NCBI GenBank assembly: GCA_003586115.2
Contig: QVOM02000101.1
Span: 30,230,583-30,294,582, forward strand
DNA length: 64,000 nucleotides
Direction: 5' to 3'
Origin: Salvator merianae
Lineage: Eukaryota; Chordata; Lepidosauria; Squamata; Teiidae
A program made the position numbers and the translations under genes. Under the pieces are notes generated by a model. The model did no database searches. It had not been told where the DNA came from and saw nothing but the letters and a program-made list of their open reading frames with translations. Of the stretch, positions 22,091 through 34,322 are shown piece after piece. Position 1 is the stretch's first letter; each line of letters begins with the position of its first letter.

Positions 22091-23357
22091 CAGTGAATAA
22101 AAATTGCAAGATCTAAAGAAGGTTCCACATTTTCCTGTTGCCACCTGGAGACAGCCTAAGGAGAAATGAGACAGCAACCTTGGCAGTTCATTGCAGTATT
22201 CACAGCTACCTTATACTGAGCTAGACTATGGTCCACCTAGTTTAATATTACTAGTCATGGCCATCCCTGGAAAAAAAGCAAGACCAAGTTGGAGGAGGAA
22301 AAAGGAACCCTAATGGAACCCTAATTACCACTACAGTTGATCTTTTGGCCTGAGCACATCCAGTATGACTGTCTGTTGAGACTGGTATTCATTTATGATT
22401 GCACTGTATGTGATTCTGGTATTGGATGCCTCTCTTGTTTCCACAGCCAGAGGTCTGTTATATCCTAGCTGTGGCCCTGGCTTGTCTTGGCTTTCAGGCA
22501 AAACACTTCCTTGCTTTACGTGTGGATGCCAGTAATCAAATCTGGGAATTTGATGAAAAGCAGCTGTTTGAATGACAGCCTTTAACCTTGGCAAATGTAC
22601 TAAAGGCAGTATTCTAAATGGCTACTTGTTGAACGTTCAGAGATTTGGCTTGACACATCCTTTAGAGAAGTGTGGCCCCTATAACCCTTTGCCATGCAAT
22701 GATCCAAACACAGTGATAATTAGGCATGAATTCCCCTTTCCTTCATTGCATTTACAATTACATTGGATTCCTCAATTCACTGGGAAAAATGGTTTAAAAA
22801 GTTCCTTTTTCTATGCCGCAAAGGTTGCTGTTCCAACTCCCCTCCTCAGCAATATAAATAATGGTTGTTCCAGCAAATAAATCACCCCCAGTTCTTTCCT
22901 AAAGGGCATCATTAGAAAATGCAGCAAATCAACTGACATCACAGTCCTAAAAGCATTTGGATTTCTTCAGCCAACTGAGTCATTTTTGTTATCTTCTAAA
23001 CTTCTGTAACTGGGCATTTGGCTTAGGACCAAATTCAAGTAGAAACTTTTAATGTAACTCACACTGCTTTATCAGCCTACATATTTAGTCTTACAGCTAT
23101 ACAAAACAAATAAATTGCATTTAACTGACTCACATTAAAAAAAAAAAAAAAAAAAACATACACAATGCACTAAGTTCTTATTTTAACTTGGGATATTGCG
23201 ATGCAAATAGCACACCCAATAGCTGAGGTCTTTGCCAGGTCCATATTTCTTGATGTTATGTAGTGAAAATGGAATGAAGAACTGACCTTGACTGGTGCTT
23301 TCACACCCCACCTCACCTCGCCTTCATGGTTTCCAAAAACAAACTGCTTCAGGAAAC
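22091..23357. other. Stretch without recognised features
   Basis: No gene or element boundary recognised. A poly(A) run lies at about 23,136-23,156. Confidence 0.4.
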
Positions 23358-23360
23358 AGA

Positions 23361-24896
23361 GCGCACGGTCTAACATCGTAAATTTAATCCGTGTTGGAAG
23401 AGTATGAGGACTGAGTTTGTCTTCCAGAGATTCCCACATTTGCATCTTAACATGGACTCAATTCAGACTTGCTTGTTGTCACACTGATGTTTTCCATGTG
23501 TGGAATGGGGAAACCATACCTTGTCTGCCTCCACCCCTCACCAAATTCCCCTCCCTGTGCTGTCAGTGATTGAGTGAAGTCCCAAAGTTCCAATTTTGAC
23601 TTCACAGTGGCGGGCAAGTCAAGCTTCATCCTCCATATGTCCCCGCTGCTGCCTCAGAACATGGATTCACTTGGAGGCCTTACTAGTCATTGGCCATTTG
23701 CTCCTTCTCCCCCTCTAGTCTATATCTACACAAGCAGAACTTTAATACCACTTGTACTGCATATTATAGCTTCTTAAAGGACAGATGGTGATTTGTACTC
23801 CATTGCAATTGTGCTTTTGTGCAATTGCACAATTTAAGAGTAGTGCAGAAGCACAGAGAGTTCTGTGAAGAGAAGGAGCAAATTAATGTGATAGTGTAGT
23901 TAATGACCAGCAAATGGATCCATCTCACCTCTCCCCAAGACATTCATAGTGGCATTTGTCTCACTATGTAGCTGTGTGGTGCCAATGGCAAAATTGATGC
24001 TGAGTGTGTTCTTTGTTGGAGCAAGAGGACTGCACCCCTAAACAGGTGCAGTTTTTTTAAAAAAAAAATTAAAACACCCTCATGGTGGTGCAGCAAGGAC
24101 ATCAAACATCTCTGCCCCTTGAAAGTGCTCGAGATCAGGAGCTGCATTTAACCTTGCCTTGCCTTAATAATGCTATTCTGCTGCCACATTTTTATGCTAA
24201 AGTGATGGAAAGGGTCCCCAGGCTGCAGGAGAAGGGGGAGCAACCAGGAGGAAGGAATGCATTTTGGAATTGCCTTTTCCACCTCAGCCCACTGTTATCT
24301 CCAGCTGGCCAACTGGCTGTGGTACTGTCCCTCCCTAGCGTGCAGACCATGGCAAACCATGTTGGTGCCTGAAGTTTGCTGTAGCACTATGGTGGTTTTG
24401 CACAAAACTTGGTGAACCTAGGAGCTCTGTTTTTTGGTTTAATCAGCAGACAGAACTGGAGAAAGCCTTTAATTTCTTCCTGGCAGTACTGAATGGGGGA
24501 GAAAGGAAGAGAAAGGACCACAGATTGGCAAAGTAAAATGGAGGACAGCTTCCTTTTCTCCTGGCAGCAGTAATGGAGGAGGAAGGAACTACTGTGCTTT
24601 CTGGCCGCCCACAAAGTCTGTCATTGGATTACAGGAAATGGGGAGCCCTCCCTCTGCATGCCCCCCCCCCCACAATGTATGGCCCCTCCCAAATAGTCTA
24701 CTTCCGCATTCTCATATCACAAAGTAAAATGGGCTAGCAATCTGGAACGGCTTGAGAATTCATTAAATCCAAATTCAAAGTAGTCCAGATTTTGCCAATT
24801 TAGTCCAGAAAAACTACAGAAAAACAAGATCATATTGGGCCAGTGGGAACTGAAGACAGCCTGTAAACTGATTAAATGCTGTGTCAGAATGTGCCC
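23361..24896 (-). mobile_element. Inverted-repeat element family T, copy 1 (long form, 1,536 bp)
   Basis: Imperfect inverted ends (GCGCACGGTCTAACATCG at the left; at the right, reversed, GGGCACATTCTGACACAG) are flanked by AGA on both sides. The element aligns along its length with the copies starting at 42,186, 45,905 and 53,981, and is in the same orientation as the last. Its length is within one base of copy 3. No transposase-like frame is seen, so it is a non-autonomous DNA transposon. Confidence 0.75.
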
Positions 24897-25159
24897 AGAG
24901 ATAAGCAGCCTGACAATGCTGCCCCCCAAACTTCTGGTGAGAACAGTATGTGTCCCTTCATACAATTATGCTCAAGAACACAGAAACTCTAAAAGATGGA
25001 TTCAGACTTGCCCTCTCTATATGTGCAAGTGATACATGTACACAGGGCAGTAGAGTGATTCTTGTATAGAGTCACCATCACTCTGCTTAAGAGGGGACCA
25101 TAAGCTTCAGGAACTGGTTTTGCTTGCACAATCACCTGCTGCAGAAGATGAATAAATTG

Positions 25160-25560
25160 AGCCTATAAAAAGGTATTTTACTCACTCTAAATCTTATTTA
25201 AGCTGCCAAACAAAAAGCTTATCTATGGAAACTTTATTTGCACTTAAAGCCTGATTACAATTAACAAAGTGTGTAAAGTATAGAGTTTTATATTGTGATT
25301 TGTTTAAATTTTTACATTTGGACAGCACAGCAAATAAAAAAGTCTTAGTTTGCTTTTGATTTTTAAACATAGTTCATAGCAGCAGGTTAACCTTGCAATT
25401 AAGCTGCAATTATTGAGTGCAACAAAAACACAGCATAAATGAGTACAATAATGACTCCTAATTATAAATGGCTTTTAGTGCTATCAATAAAAAGGAGGGG
25501 TGGCATATAATAACCAACTGTCAAATTTCCAACTGCATATGGATAATTTGGAGTGCCTCA
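25160..25560. other. AT-rich segment, possible conserved noncoding element
   Basis: Single-copy looking in this window, with several ATTA/TAAT and TTTAAAT motifs and without repeat character. Only cross-species comparison could tell whether it is conserved. Confidence 0.25.
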
Positions 25561-25697
25561 GTTTTTAAAAGTGCATCTCAGGGGGTTTTATACACCTTCC
25601 CATGAAGCCATCAAAGTAAGAACTTTTGTAATGGAACTTGCAGTACAATTTTGAGAAAATTGAAGTATCTTTCATAGTAAATATCTTCAAGCAGATG

Positions 25698-25721
25698 GTT
25701 TATTTATTTATTTATTTATTT
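25698..25721. repeat. (TTTA)n microsatellite
   Basis: Six tetranucleotide units immediately upstream of a SINE. Confidence 0.85.
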
Positions 25722-25757
25722 AAAAGTGGTTTAGCATTTTCTAGTGCATAAAGGGAA

Positions 25758-25932
25758 ACTCTGTAGTTCAGTAGTAATGCAAACAGCCTGAAAAGCAGAA
25801 TGTTGACAGTTTGATGCCCAGACTCTTCCCAGAAGCAGGGAATGGCAAATCACTTTTGTATTTCTTCCAAAAAAAACTGCACAGAGGTACCCATGTCATC
25901 AACTAGGAGTCAGCCACAACTTGATGGTATTT
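25758..25932 (+). mobile_element. tRNA-derived SINE
   Basis: Same family as at 10.5-10.7 and 34.3 kb: a diverged box A (TAGTTCAGTAGTAATGCAAA), a degraded box B, 'ggcaaatcacttttgtatt' and the tail 'aactaggagtcagccacaacttgatgg'. More diverged than the 34.3-kb copy. Confidence 0.65.
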
Positions 25933-26123
25933 CTAAATGTGCATAAAGACTTTTTACAAAAGTTCACATATTCTGATTAGTCCAGAACTCCGGGATTTTA
26001 CTTTGTGTTAAAAACAAAACAAAACAAATCAAAACTGCCATGCAGTCCAAAAACCACTTCCTAAAAGTAAGGGCCATCAAATTCAAAATGATAAATTTCA
26101 TAAAATTCTCTCCCTCTCCCTCT

Positions 26124-26150
26124 ATACACACACACACACACACACACACA
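26124..26150. repeat. (CA)n microsatellite
   Basis: Dinucleotide tract of about 27 bp. Confidence 0.9.
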
Positions 26151-26524
26151 TATGTGTATGTGTTTGTTTATAATGACACATCAGTGTGTTCAACATCAAA
26201 TATATCAGATAATGTCTGCTGTAACTTCATATCTTCCTCTGTAGATAAACTTCTTTTTAGGTAAATCAGTCGTTTTACTCTTCAATATTCCCAAAGTTGT
26301 CATGCTAGAACATTTCTCTTTGAATCCATTTTAAGGGATCTGGCAAGATGAAACGTTCTCTTCAGTGCTTCTCACACCCATGCCTTCTTATATTGTGCCT
26401 AATGTTGTCCTGTAACATTTCTGCACCAGAAGTTGTTTTGTTGCACAAGTGATGTTCTTCCCTTGCTGTAGTAGTCCTGTCCCAGTATCAAAACAACTGT
26501 CATAGAAATGGAACAACAAACGTT

Positions 26525-26938
26525 GACTGCCTCCAGATGGCAAAAGGAAAATGTGGGATCTTGTTTGGAAGCTGCAATTGCCTCTTGCCATCTCTGCCAG
26601 ATAGCAGGGCAAAATGGTGGGGCAAGTGTGGGCACTTACCTGCCTGGATGCTTGCTACCACGATAGTGTGGTATGTACATTTGATGGCAAAAAATACCCA
26701 GAAGTGTGTGCTTGCTGCCCCCTGCACATTCATCGTGGTCATTTTCAACCTGGTTTGGCCTTGCCCATGTGCAGTGGCCATTTCCAAGATGGTGGATCTT
26801 GGGAACAAGCATCCATACAAGGTAAGTGTTATCAGTAGGTAGGGAAAATCCAGGTTGAGGGTTCCCCTGCCCCCAGTAACAATATTGCAATCTAGTGCCA
26901 GGATAATCCTAGGTTATAGGTCTTATCTGGATGCAGTC
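26525..26938. mobile_element. Fold-back MITE (414 bp)
   Basis: Ends GACTGCCTCCAGATGGCA and, reversed from the right, GACTGCATCCAGATAAG form inverted repeats. An inner stem pairs 26,633-26,654 with 26,806-26,828. The core 'CTTACCTGCCTGGATGCTTG' resembles stems in the elements at 21.0, 51.3 and 60.4 kb. No clear target duplication. Confidence 0.6.
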
Positions 26939-27560
26939 AAAAAAAAAAGGTCAGTTAATTTTTTTACATCTATATTCTTTTTTCCCCACAATGGAGCTCA
27001 ATGCCATATTGCTAAACATTCCATGCTCAGCTGGGATTGATTGTTCCTGCATGGAACAAGGGCATTCACATCAGTATGGCCTTGTTCTATGCCAACCTCC
27101 ATGCTGGCTCCAAAGCTCACACTACCTTTGCAGATGGTGTATAAGGCCTCCAAATGCTCTGAAGGTCAGAAATGAAAGTTTCTGTTTTTTGGAGCTCCTG
27201 GGGAGAGATTTCAATGGCACACCTTATGTTGCCAAAATACCTCCCCACAAGCCTCTGTGGTCCAGTATACCAGTGTTTTTCAACTGGGGGCCATATAGCA
27301 CCCTGTGGACACCCAGGATATTCCAAGGGAGCCCACAGGCCTTCCTTCTCCCTCCCACTTTCACATCCCAGCACTGCATGCACCTGGTAGGACTGTGGGG
27401 GGGGGGGGCAGCAAGGAAACAGTGTCAGAAGAGGCCACAGTCAGAAAAAGGTTGAGAAACACAGCAGTATACCATCCTTACTATGCTGGTAGCCCAGACC
27501 ATGACACCATTTTGGGTGCCTTAGACTAGTTTATTCTCCATCTTGTGTGGACGGAGAGTA
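26939..27560. repeat. Two-copy repeat (copy 1), interrupted by a hAT element
   Basis: Blocks such as 'ATGCTCTGAAGG', 'tttggagctcc', 'gtggtccagtatac' and 'ttttgggtgcc' recur in the same order at about 34,690-35,095. Copy 1 is split at 27,271-27,464 by a short hAT element; copy 2 is not. Long frames here have no recognisable product. Ends are uncertain. Confidence 0.65.
27271..27464. mobile_element. Charlie-like hAT MITE (194 bp) nested in another repeat
   Basis: Ends CAGTGTTTTTCAACTGG and, reversed from the right, CTGTGTTTCTCAACC resemble the well-known CAGNGGTTCTCAACC terminus of Charlie-type hAT elements. Identical 8-bp direct repeats CAGTATAC flank it (27,263-27,270 and 27,465-27,472). The related repeat near 34,970 shows the same position without the insertion. 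Confidence 0.9.
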
Positions 27561-27759
27561 CTAGGAGGGAGAGGGGCTTCTCTTATTCTGCACTAGTGTA
27601 AAAAGGCCCCTAGCCTGTGAACCTGCTTCCTTTTCAGGCACTTCCAGTCCCACACCTTCCTCAGCAAGATGGTGGCCTCGTGTGCTTTTGGGCCATACTC
27701 TGGAATTAATGTGAAAGACAGAAGTAACAGAATGGGTCAGCAAAGGTTGTGTGGACTTG

Positions 27760-29864
27760 GTTAACTTATTTATTTGGGTATTTATATTCCACCCAAAGGT
27801 CCTAGGACAGATTACAACAATAAAAAGATAAACAACAACAACAGCAACAGCAACAAAAAAAATCAGTGTACTACACACATTAAAATATAACCCTTTTGCC
27901 CTCTCAGGCAGGACAACATTTAGAGTAGAAGCCAAGCACCAAAGACCTGGGTACAGAGCTATATTTTAACCAGGTGCTGAAAGACATACCAAGTTGACAC
28001 CTGAGGGAGGCTATTCCAAGACTAGGGGCCACCATAGAAAAGGTTCTCTCACTTGTCACTGCAAGAAGGCCTTCACTTTGCAATATTAATACTTGGATAT
28101 ATCTATATGAGAGAAGGTGTCCTTTCAGATAACCAGGGCCCAAATCATTTAGAGCTTTATATGTTAATATCAACATCTTAAATTGGGCTCAGTAGTGGAT
28201 AAGTAACCAGTGCAGGTGTTTCAGGACCAACATGATATGCATCCAGCCAGAAACTTCCATCAGCAGTCAAGCTAGAGCACTCGGCAGTAGCTCTAGCTTC
28301 CAATCTTTCTTCAAGGGTGTCCCCTAATAAAATGCATTACAATAGCCTAATCTGGAGGCTATCAGAGCATGAATAACCATGGTCAGGTTGTCTCTATCCA
28401 GGAAGGGCCAAAGTTAGCAAACCAGTTGGAGATGGAGGTGTACATTCCTGCTACCACTGCCACACGGGCCTCAGATAAGAGTGATGAGTCCAGAAGCACT
28501 TATCATGTGCCCCTTATTTCTTGGACAAAACAACTCCATCCAGAATTGTAATCTCCTTAACGTTACAGACTCAGGACACCACACTTTACCCTGTTCACAC
28601 TTTACCCTTAGGGAGTGATCTGACACTCACTGGTAAGCGAGTCTGCATGGCCCCACCACCACAGTGGCACACAACAAAAGTGTTGTCCACAGTTTCACCA
28701 GGAATGTGGAATGCTGTGACTGGGCAATACAGCTGCTGCTGTGTAGAAGCATGCCACATCCCAAATTATCATGGCAATTGTTGCCTGTCATGGCAGGCTG
28801 GCCATCTGCACTTTGAGTGCTGGAGGTCTGGTACAGGGTTGTTCCAGCCCTTGTAGTGCAAATGGCTGCCATGCCATGGGGTCTTGTATAGCCTAGAATA
28901 GTATTGCTATACCATACTAGGCTGTACAGTGCAAACAGGTCCATTGTACCTTCATCTTGTCTGGATTCAGTTTTGATTTATTGGTCCACTTCCAGCTCTT
29001 CTCTGCTTCCTGGCAGCAATCAAGTACCTAAACCACCTCCTCGACTCAGAAGGAATGGAGAAGTAAAGTTGGGTGTCATCAGTGTACTGATGACACCATG
29101 CTCCAAACTTCCTGATGATGTCTTCCAGCAGTGGCATATAGATACTAAAGAGCATAAGGGAAAGAACCAACCCTTGAGGAACTCCACATGAGAGTTTCCA
29201 GGCTATTGAATAAAACTCCATTGCTACTTTTGAGAACCTACTGTGAAGATAGGAAGTCAACCACTCTAAAACAGTGCCTCTCAGTCTCAATCTCCAAAGT
29301 TGCTCCAGCAGGATACCATGGTCAATTGTATTAAAAACCAATCAAGTAGAACTAACAAGGTTGCATACCTCTCCTTATATAGGTTGTCCATCTGGGTGAT
29401 CAAAGCAGTCTCAGTGCTGAACCAGAGTGGAATTAGTCTAAATGATTGTCTTCCTCCAGGCATGTCTGCAATTGGGTAGCCACCACTCTCTCCAGCACCT
29501 TGCTCAAAAAGAGGATATAAGCAAGTAGACAGTAGTTAGTTAATATATCTGGATACAAGGAGGTACTTTTAAGGAGAGAGCATACTACAGCTTCTTTAAG
29601 TATTGCTGGCACCTCCCTCTTACACAAAGTGACATCACTCTCTGGACCCACCTTGTTAGGTTATGTTAGCCATGATGGACAAGGACCAAGGAGACAAGTG
29701 GTTGGCTGAACCCCTGCAAGCAGCTTGTCTCCTTTGTCAGACTGCAATAATTGAAACTGATCTAATATCATAGGACCAGACCATGTTCTGGATGCTTCCA
29801 CCAGACCACTTGAACAGCCACTGGAGGTGGAGAGGTAAGCTTTCTTCACTGCTGCAAATGCCAT
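27760..29864 (-). mobile_element. L2/CR1-type LINE, decayed ORF2 3' half
   Basis: On the minus strand, blocks of ORF2 appear in natural order. At about 29.55-29.43 kb is 'VPAILKEAVV...FLSKVLERVVATQLQ...LEEDNHLD', the region before the RT palm. The palm follows at 29.34-28.97 kb. 'LNPDK' near 28.97 kb, 'DGVVLS' near 28.53 kb and 'HALIASRLGYCN' near 28.37 kb come next. 'TYKALNDLGPGYL' lies at about 28.15 kb, followed by an AT-rich tail near 27.8 kb. Stops and frameshifts are frequent. A segment of about 370 bp (about 28,570-28,940) interrupts the expected order and is probably a later insertion. No endonuclease domain is left. Confidence 0.82.
28967..29341 (-). pseudogene. Reverse transcriptase palm of L2/CR1-type LINE
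   Basis: The frame shows the RT blocks in order: 'FNTIDHGILLEQLWRLRLRGTVLEWLTSYL', then 'LSCGVPQGLVLSLMLFSIYM', then the catalytic box as YTDD (usually YADD) in 'CHQYTDDTQLYF'. These correspond to RT motifs A to C. Flanking frames are shifted, so the enzyme is dead. Confidence 0.85.
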
Positions 29865-31058
29865 GTGGTAGAAACTGAAAGTTATTTAACAATTAAACAG
29901 TTAAAAGAAAAACTAAAAAAACAAACCCCACCCCACCCCACACAGGTTTGTAACAGGTGACACCTTTTGTCTGCCTTGGCCTGCTCTTGCTTAAAAGCTG
30001 GAACCATTGCAACAGTCCAGGTGTAGCTGCTTCTGCCTAACTGCAGCTTCAGCCACCAGGCAAATGGTTTTCAGGTGGGGTGGGCAACACAAGCAGGCAG
30101 CAGTTTTTTCAGTAGAAGTAGGCAGCAGATACTACAGCAGCAGATCGTTGCATCTTACTTTACTATGTTTCACCAAGTAATATAAATGCAAACACACTCA
30201 CACAGAGATGCACATTTACAGCCATAGGATTAAATATATTCACACTGAGTGCTACTTCTAGGAGAAGAGATCAATGAAGTAAATTAACAGTGGCTTGGCT
30301 TTATTATTTTCACAGTTAAGAGAATTTTTCATCAGCAGTTCTATTCTGGAAAATGAAAGATAGTTGTATAGTTGGTTGGTAGTTTATTGCAGGCCAGTAC
30401 AGCATTTCTGCTAGACCTAGAGGCCTGTTCGTGATTTACAATGCTTTTCTCCTATATTTTTAAGGTGTTTACAACTTGTCCATTTCAAATCATAGCAGGC
30501 TGTCAGATCTGAAGTTTTATATTTCCTATATGTGAAAAAAACTGTTTTCTTTTCTTTTCTTTTTTTTCCTTTTTGTGTTTTTATAAAAGTTATGTTCAAA
30601 AAGGTGTAGGATTTGGTTTTACAATTTTTAACATCCCTATGTACACCCCCTTGTTTCACTGTGATCTACAGGACATAGGTAACAAGTAACATATATAAAG
30701 CCACTTTTGATAATTAAGTTTATTAAGCAAAGAGCCAAGCATCAAAAGAAGAGTAAAGATTTAATGTATGTTGGAAAAGGTCTGAAACAAAAACCTATCA
30801 GGGTTATGACATTAGAAGAGGAGCACTACTGGTTCCCTTTACCGTTTTCCTGTTCTATTTTCCTACAACCCAGTGGCACTGCTTGTACTTTAGGGCAAAA
30901 TGTGTCATGTCTGAATGAAGCCTGAACATGATTTTCACTTATAGGATTGTGGTGGAAGTATAAATCATGGGTATTGTTCACTGCTGTGACTAATTGTGTC
31001 CTTCAGCTCCCCAAATGCAGTTGAGTCATATAATAATAATAATGGTACAGATTGTCTG
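29865..31058. other. Stretch without recognised features
   Basis: Contains short A-rich and C-rich runs only; no gene or clear transposon. Confidence 0.4.
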
Positions 31059-32532
31059 CATTCGTGGCCAAAAGTTTTGAGACTGACACCAATTTTAGTT
31101 TTCACAAAGTTTGCTACTCCAGTTTGCAGTGACAATTTGCATTAACTGTAGATTGTTATGAAGAGTGGTCAGATGAATTGCAATTAATTGCAAAGTCATT
31201 CTTTGCCATGAAAATCAGCTCAATCACAAACAACAACAAAATATTTCCACTGCATTGCAGCCCTGCCACAAAATCACCTGCTAACATCGTTTTAGTGATC
31301 TTCCCATTAGCTCAGGTGGAAGTGTTATTGAGGACAAGGTGGCTTATATGTATAAGAGCAGACAGGTTGCTGTAAAAGGGTGGTGGTGCTTGAAATCATT
31401 GTCTTCATCTGTTAACCTTGGTTACTTCCAAGGAAACACATGCAGTTATTATTGCTTTGCATCAAAAGGGCTTCACAGGCAAGGACATTGCTGTACCAGA
31501 TCATCAGGAACATCAAGGAGAGAGGTTCAATGCTGTGAAGAAGGCATCAGGGAACCCAAGACAGTCCAGCAAGCACCAGGACCATTTCTTAAAGAGGATG
31601 CAGCTATGGGATCAGGTCACCACCAGTGCAGAGTTTGTTCAGGAATGGCAGCAGGCAGGTGTCAGTGTATCTGATAGGCTTTTGGGGGCTGGTCTGGTGA
31701 CTCCGAGAAAAACATCAAGGACAGACTGACATTCTGCAGGAAGTGTAGGGATTGGACTGCAGAGGGCTGGGGTAGAGTTATTTTCTCTAATGAAGCTCCC
31801 TTTAGATTGTTTGGGACATCTGGATAAATGATTGTCCGGAGAAGAAAAGGTGAGCACTACCATGAGTTGTGTGTCATGCCAACAGCAAAGCATCCTGAGA
31901 CCATTCATGTGTAGGGTTCCTTCTCATCCAACAGAGCGGGTTCACTCACATTTTTTTTTTTTTCTTCTAAAAACACTGACATGAATAAAGAATGGTATCA
32001 GAACATTCTCCAAGAGCAACTTCTCCCAATGATCCAGGAGCAATTTGGTGATGAACAATGCTTGTTCCAGCATGATGGAGCACCATGACACAAGGCAAAA
32101 GTGATAACTCAGTGGCTTGGTGAACACAACTTTGAAATTTTAGGCCCAGTGCCAGGAAGTTCCCCAGATCTCAGTCCCATTGAGAACCTGTGGTCAATCC
32201 TCAAAAAACGAGTGGACAAGCACAAACACAGAACTTGTGATAAACTCTGCACACTGATTAGGCAAGAATGGATTGCTGTCAGTCAGAAGCTGATATCCAG
32301 CATGCCAGGGCAAATTGCAGAAGTCTTGAAAAAGAAAGGCCAACACTGTCAATATTGAGTCTATGCATAAACTGGGTGTATTTGTCTATAAATGTTAAAA
32401 CACTTATAAAATTTGTATAATTGTTCTTCAGTATACCATAGAAAAATCTGACACAAAGATATACCACCACTGAAGTAGCAAATTTTGTGAAAACCAAAAC
32501 TGTACCAGTTTCAAAACTTTTGGCCGTGACAG
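31059..32532 (+). mobile_element. Tc1/mariner-type transposon, inactive
   Basis: Both ends carry GGCCAAAAGTTTTGA in inverted orientation (31,066-31,080 and, reversed, 32,511-32,525), with matching sequence further in (TTTTCACAAA..TTGCTAC). The right end is followed by TA; the left TA is mutated. A degraded transposase lies between. The HTH start 'VIIALHQKGFTGKDIA' is near 31,450, 'EWQQAGVSVS' near 31,650, 'CLFQHDGAP' near 32,070 and 'PDLSPIENLWSILKKRV' near 32,170-32,220. Total length (about 1.47 kb) is normal for Tc1-like elements. Confidence 0.88.
31418..32358 (+). pseudogene. Tc1-like transposase pseudogene
   Basis: Recognisable transposase segments are spread over several frames. The catalytic second Asp is at 32,074-32,076 (in HDGAP) and the final Glu at 32,182-32,184 (in SPIENLW). 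These are 36 codons apart, so 35 residues lie between them. A stop at 32,086-32,088 replaces the Cys expected after GAP, and frameshifts separate the N-terminal HTH from the catalytic part. The C-terminal end 'AEVLKKKGQHCQY' is intact. It cannot be functional. Confidence 0.85.
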
Positions 32533-32589
32533 TAGGATCACAGACAGCAAAGCAAAAATATGGTGTATCTTACTATATATAAACAAACT

Positions 32590-33450
32590 TAGTTAAGGAA
32601 CAGAAAACAAAGGGTAGGAGTAAAGAGAATTTCTCATAACAGAGGGATATATGTATAGTTCTCAAAGATTCTGTACTGGGACCAGTGATTTTGTTCATAT
32701 TCGTAAATGCTCTGGAGTCAGGAGTAAGAAATGGAGTAGTAAAGTTTGTTGATGATGCAATCTATGCAGAGTGGTAAAAACAAGCATAAATCTCTGAACA
32801 TTGCAAGTCTGGGCTGTGCAATGTGGAACAAAATGTACCATTGTGGTCACTGATTCTCAAAAAGGACACAGTGGGCTTAGAAAAGGTTTGGAAGAGGACA
32901 GGAACAGCTAAAATGATCAAGGATTGGGGAGCTCCTCCATGAGGAAAAGTTAAAATATTTATTTATATTAAATTTTTACCACTTCCCATTAAAATATAAT
33001 CTCAAAGTGGTGTACAAAGAATAAAAACAGCTAAAATTATTGTAATTATATAAAGACCTTATTAAATGCAGGGATGGGGGAAGCAAACAAACATACTCAA
33101 TTTAGAAAGGAGATGAGTAAGAAGCAACATAATAGAGCTGTATAAAGGTATGCATGGTTTGGACAAATGGATTAAAAAAAAAACCAACAACTTTGTGTTG
33201 CACACAGAATTTGCTACAATGAAATGTGGTGTTGGCCAGCGGGTTAGATGGCTTCCAAAAATTCATAGAAGGTGTGGATACCGGATGTGATGGCTGTGAA
33301 ACTATTTCTGGTAATAGGAGGTGGTCTCTAAAGCCTACTTGCTGAGAGACGGTATGCAAGCTTTCTGTATGCAACTGGTTATTCACTGTGAAAAGAGACA
33401 GCTGGACTAGATGGCTATGGATTTGATCCAGCAGAGTATTTCTTATGTCA
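32590..33450 (+). mobile_element. CR1-like LINE relic
   Basis: At about 32,670-32,760 the plus strand encodes 'SVLGPVILFIFVNALESG' and 'VKFVDDA', the RT region of CR1-type ORF2 (VLGPVLF...FADDT). The 3' region near 33,230-33,450, with 'agctggactagatggctatggatttgatccagcagag', is the counterpart of that at 11.9-12.06 kb. A reverse-oriented LINE tail (about 32,954-33,030) lies inside. Strongly decayed. Confidence 0.6.
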
Positions 33451-34322
33451 TCCTTCCCCTTTGAAAATGCAGATAAAATGACAGCAACAGTATACTTATG
33501 CTAGAAAGAGCTAGAAATGCTTTTGCATCTTCAGAAAAAGAAATGCTCAGTATAGTGTCATTCTGGCAAGATTCACAGGCAAATGTCTGAAGCACTCTAG
33601 CCCTTGTTTGCTAGTAATTGACATAATGATATAGCGGTATGAAAGTGCCTAAGTACATTATGACAGCTTTCAGACCCATTCCCCAGAGCGCAGTCCTTAG
33701 CTAACTCTCTAAGGAGAACAGAAACACAGACAACTTGGGTGGTACACACATAGCCCAAAGCTGTATTTTGCTTTTCCTTGTGTAACATTCATGGATGGTG
33801 TAATCGCCTTTGAACTCAGTGATATCTCCTTCTGACTTTATAGGCTCAACCTGTGAAATATATTGAACTTTAATGAAAACTCTTCAACCAGCTGAAACAT
33901 AGCCTTAACACTTTAATCAGAAAGTAAGCAATCTTACAAATAGGTTTTACAATTAAAATAGTAGGAAAATAAGTCCTGCAAAGGAAAAAAAAAAAAAAAA
34001 GGACATTCAGCACTATCTGCTCAACTATTTTCTTCCTTCTTGACTTCTTTGGTTTGAATAGGTCATTATTACCTTTTTAATTCAGCAGGCTAAAGAAGAT
34101 CTGTAAGTTATTCTGACAGGCGATCCCATTCCTGTTTGAGAAGTAGAAATTGTTCCAGACCTTAGTGCTCATTCAGAAATTCCACTACCAATTCCACAGT
34201 CTTTCTAAGACTGCAATCCCAGGCTTGTTTCAGCAGTTAGGCTTCCCTTTCCCAATCTTTTCTGACCTTGGAAGCTTAGTAGAGGCAGGCCCATTTCATA
34301 TTGTCTAAGAATACGAGCTGCT

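Noticed and set aside
26931..27455. 174-codon plus-strand frame
   Set aside because: It crosses the boundary of a nested hAT insertion, so it cannot be an ancestral coding frame.
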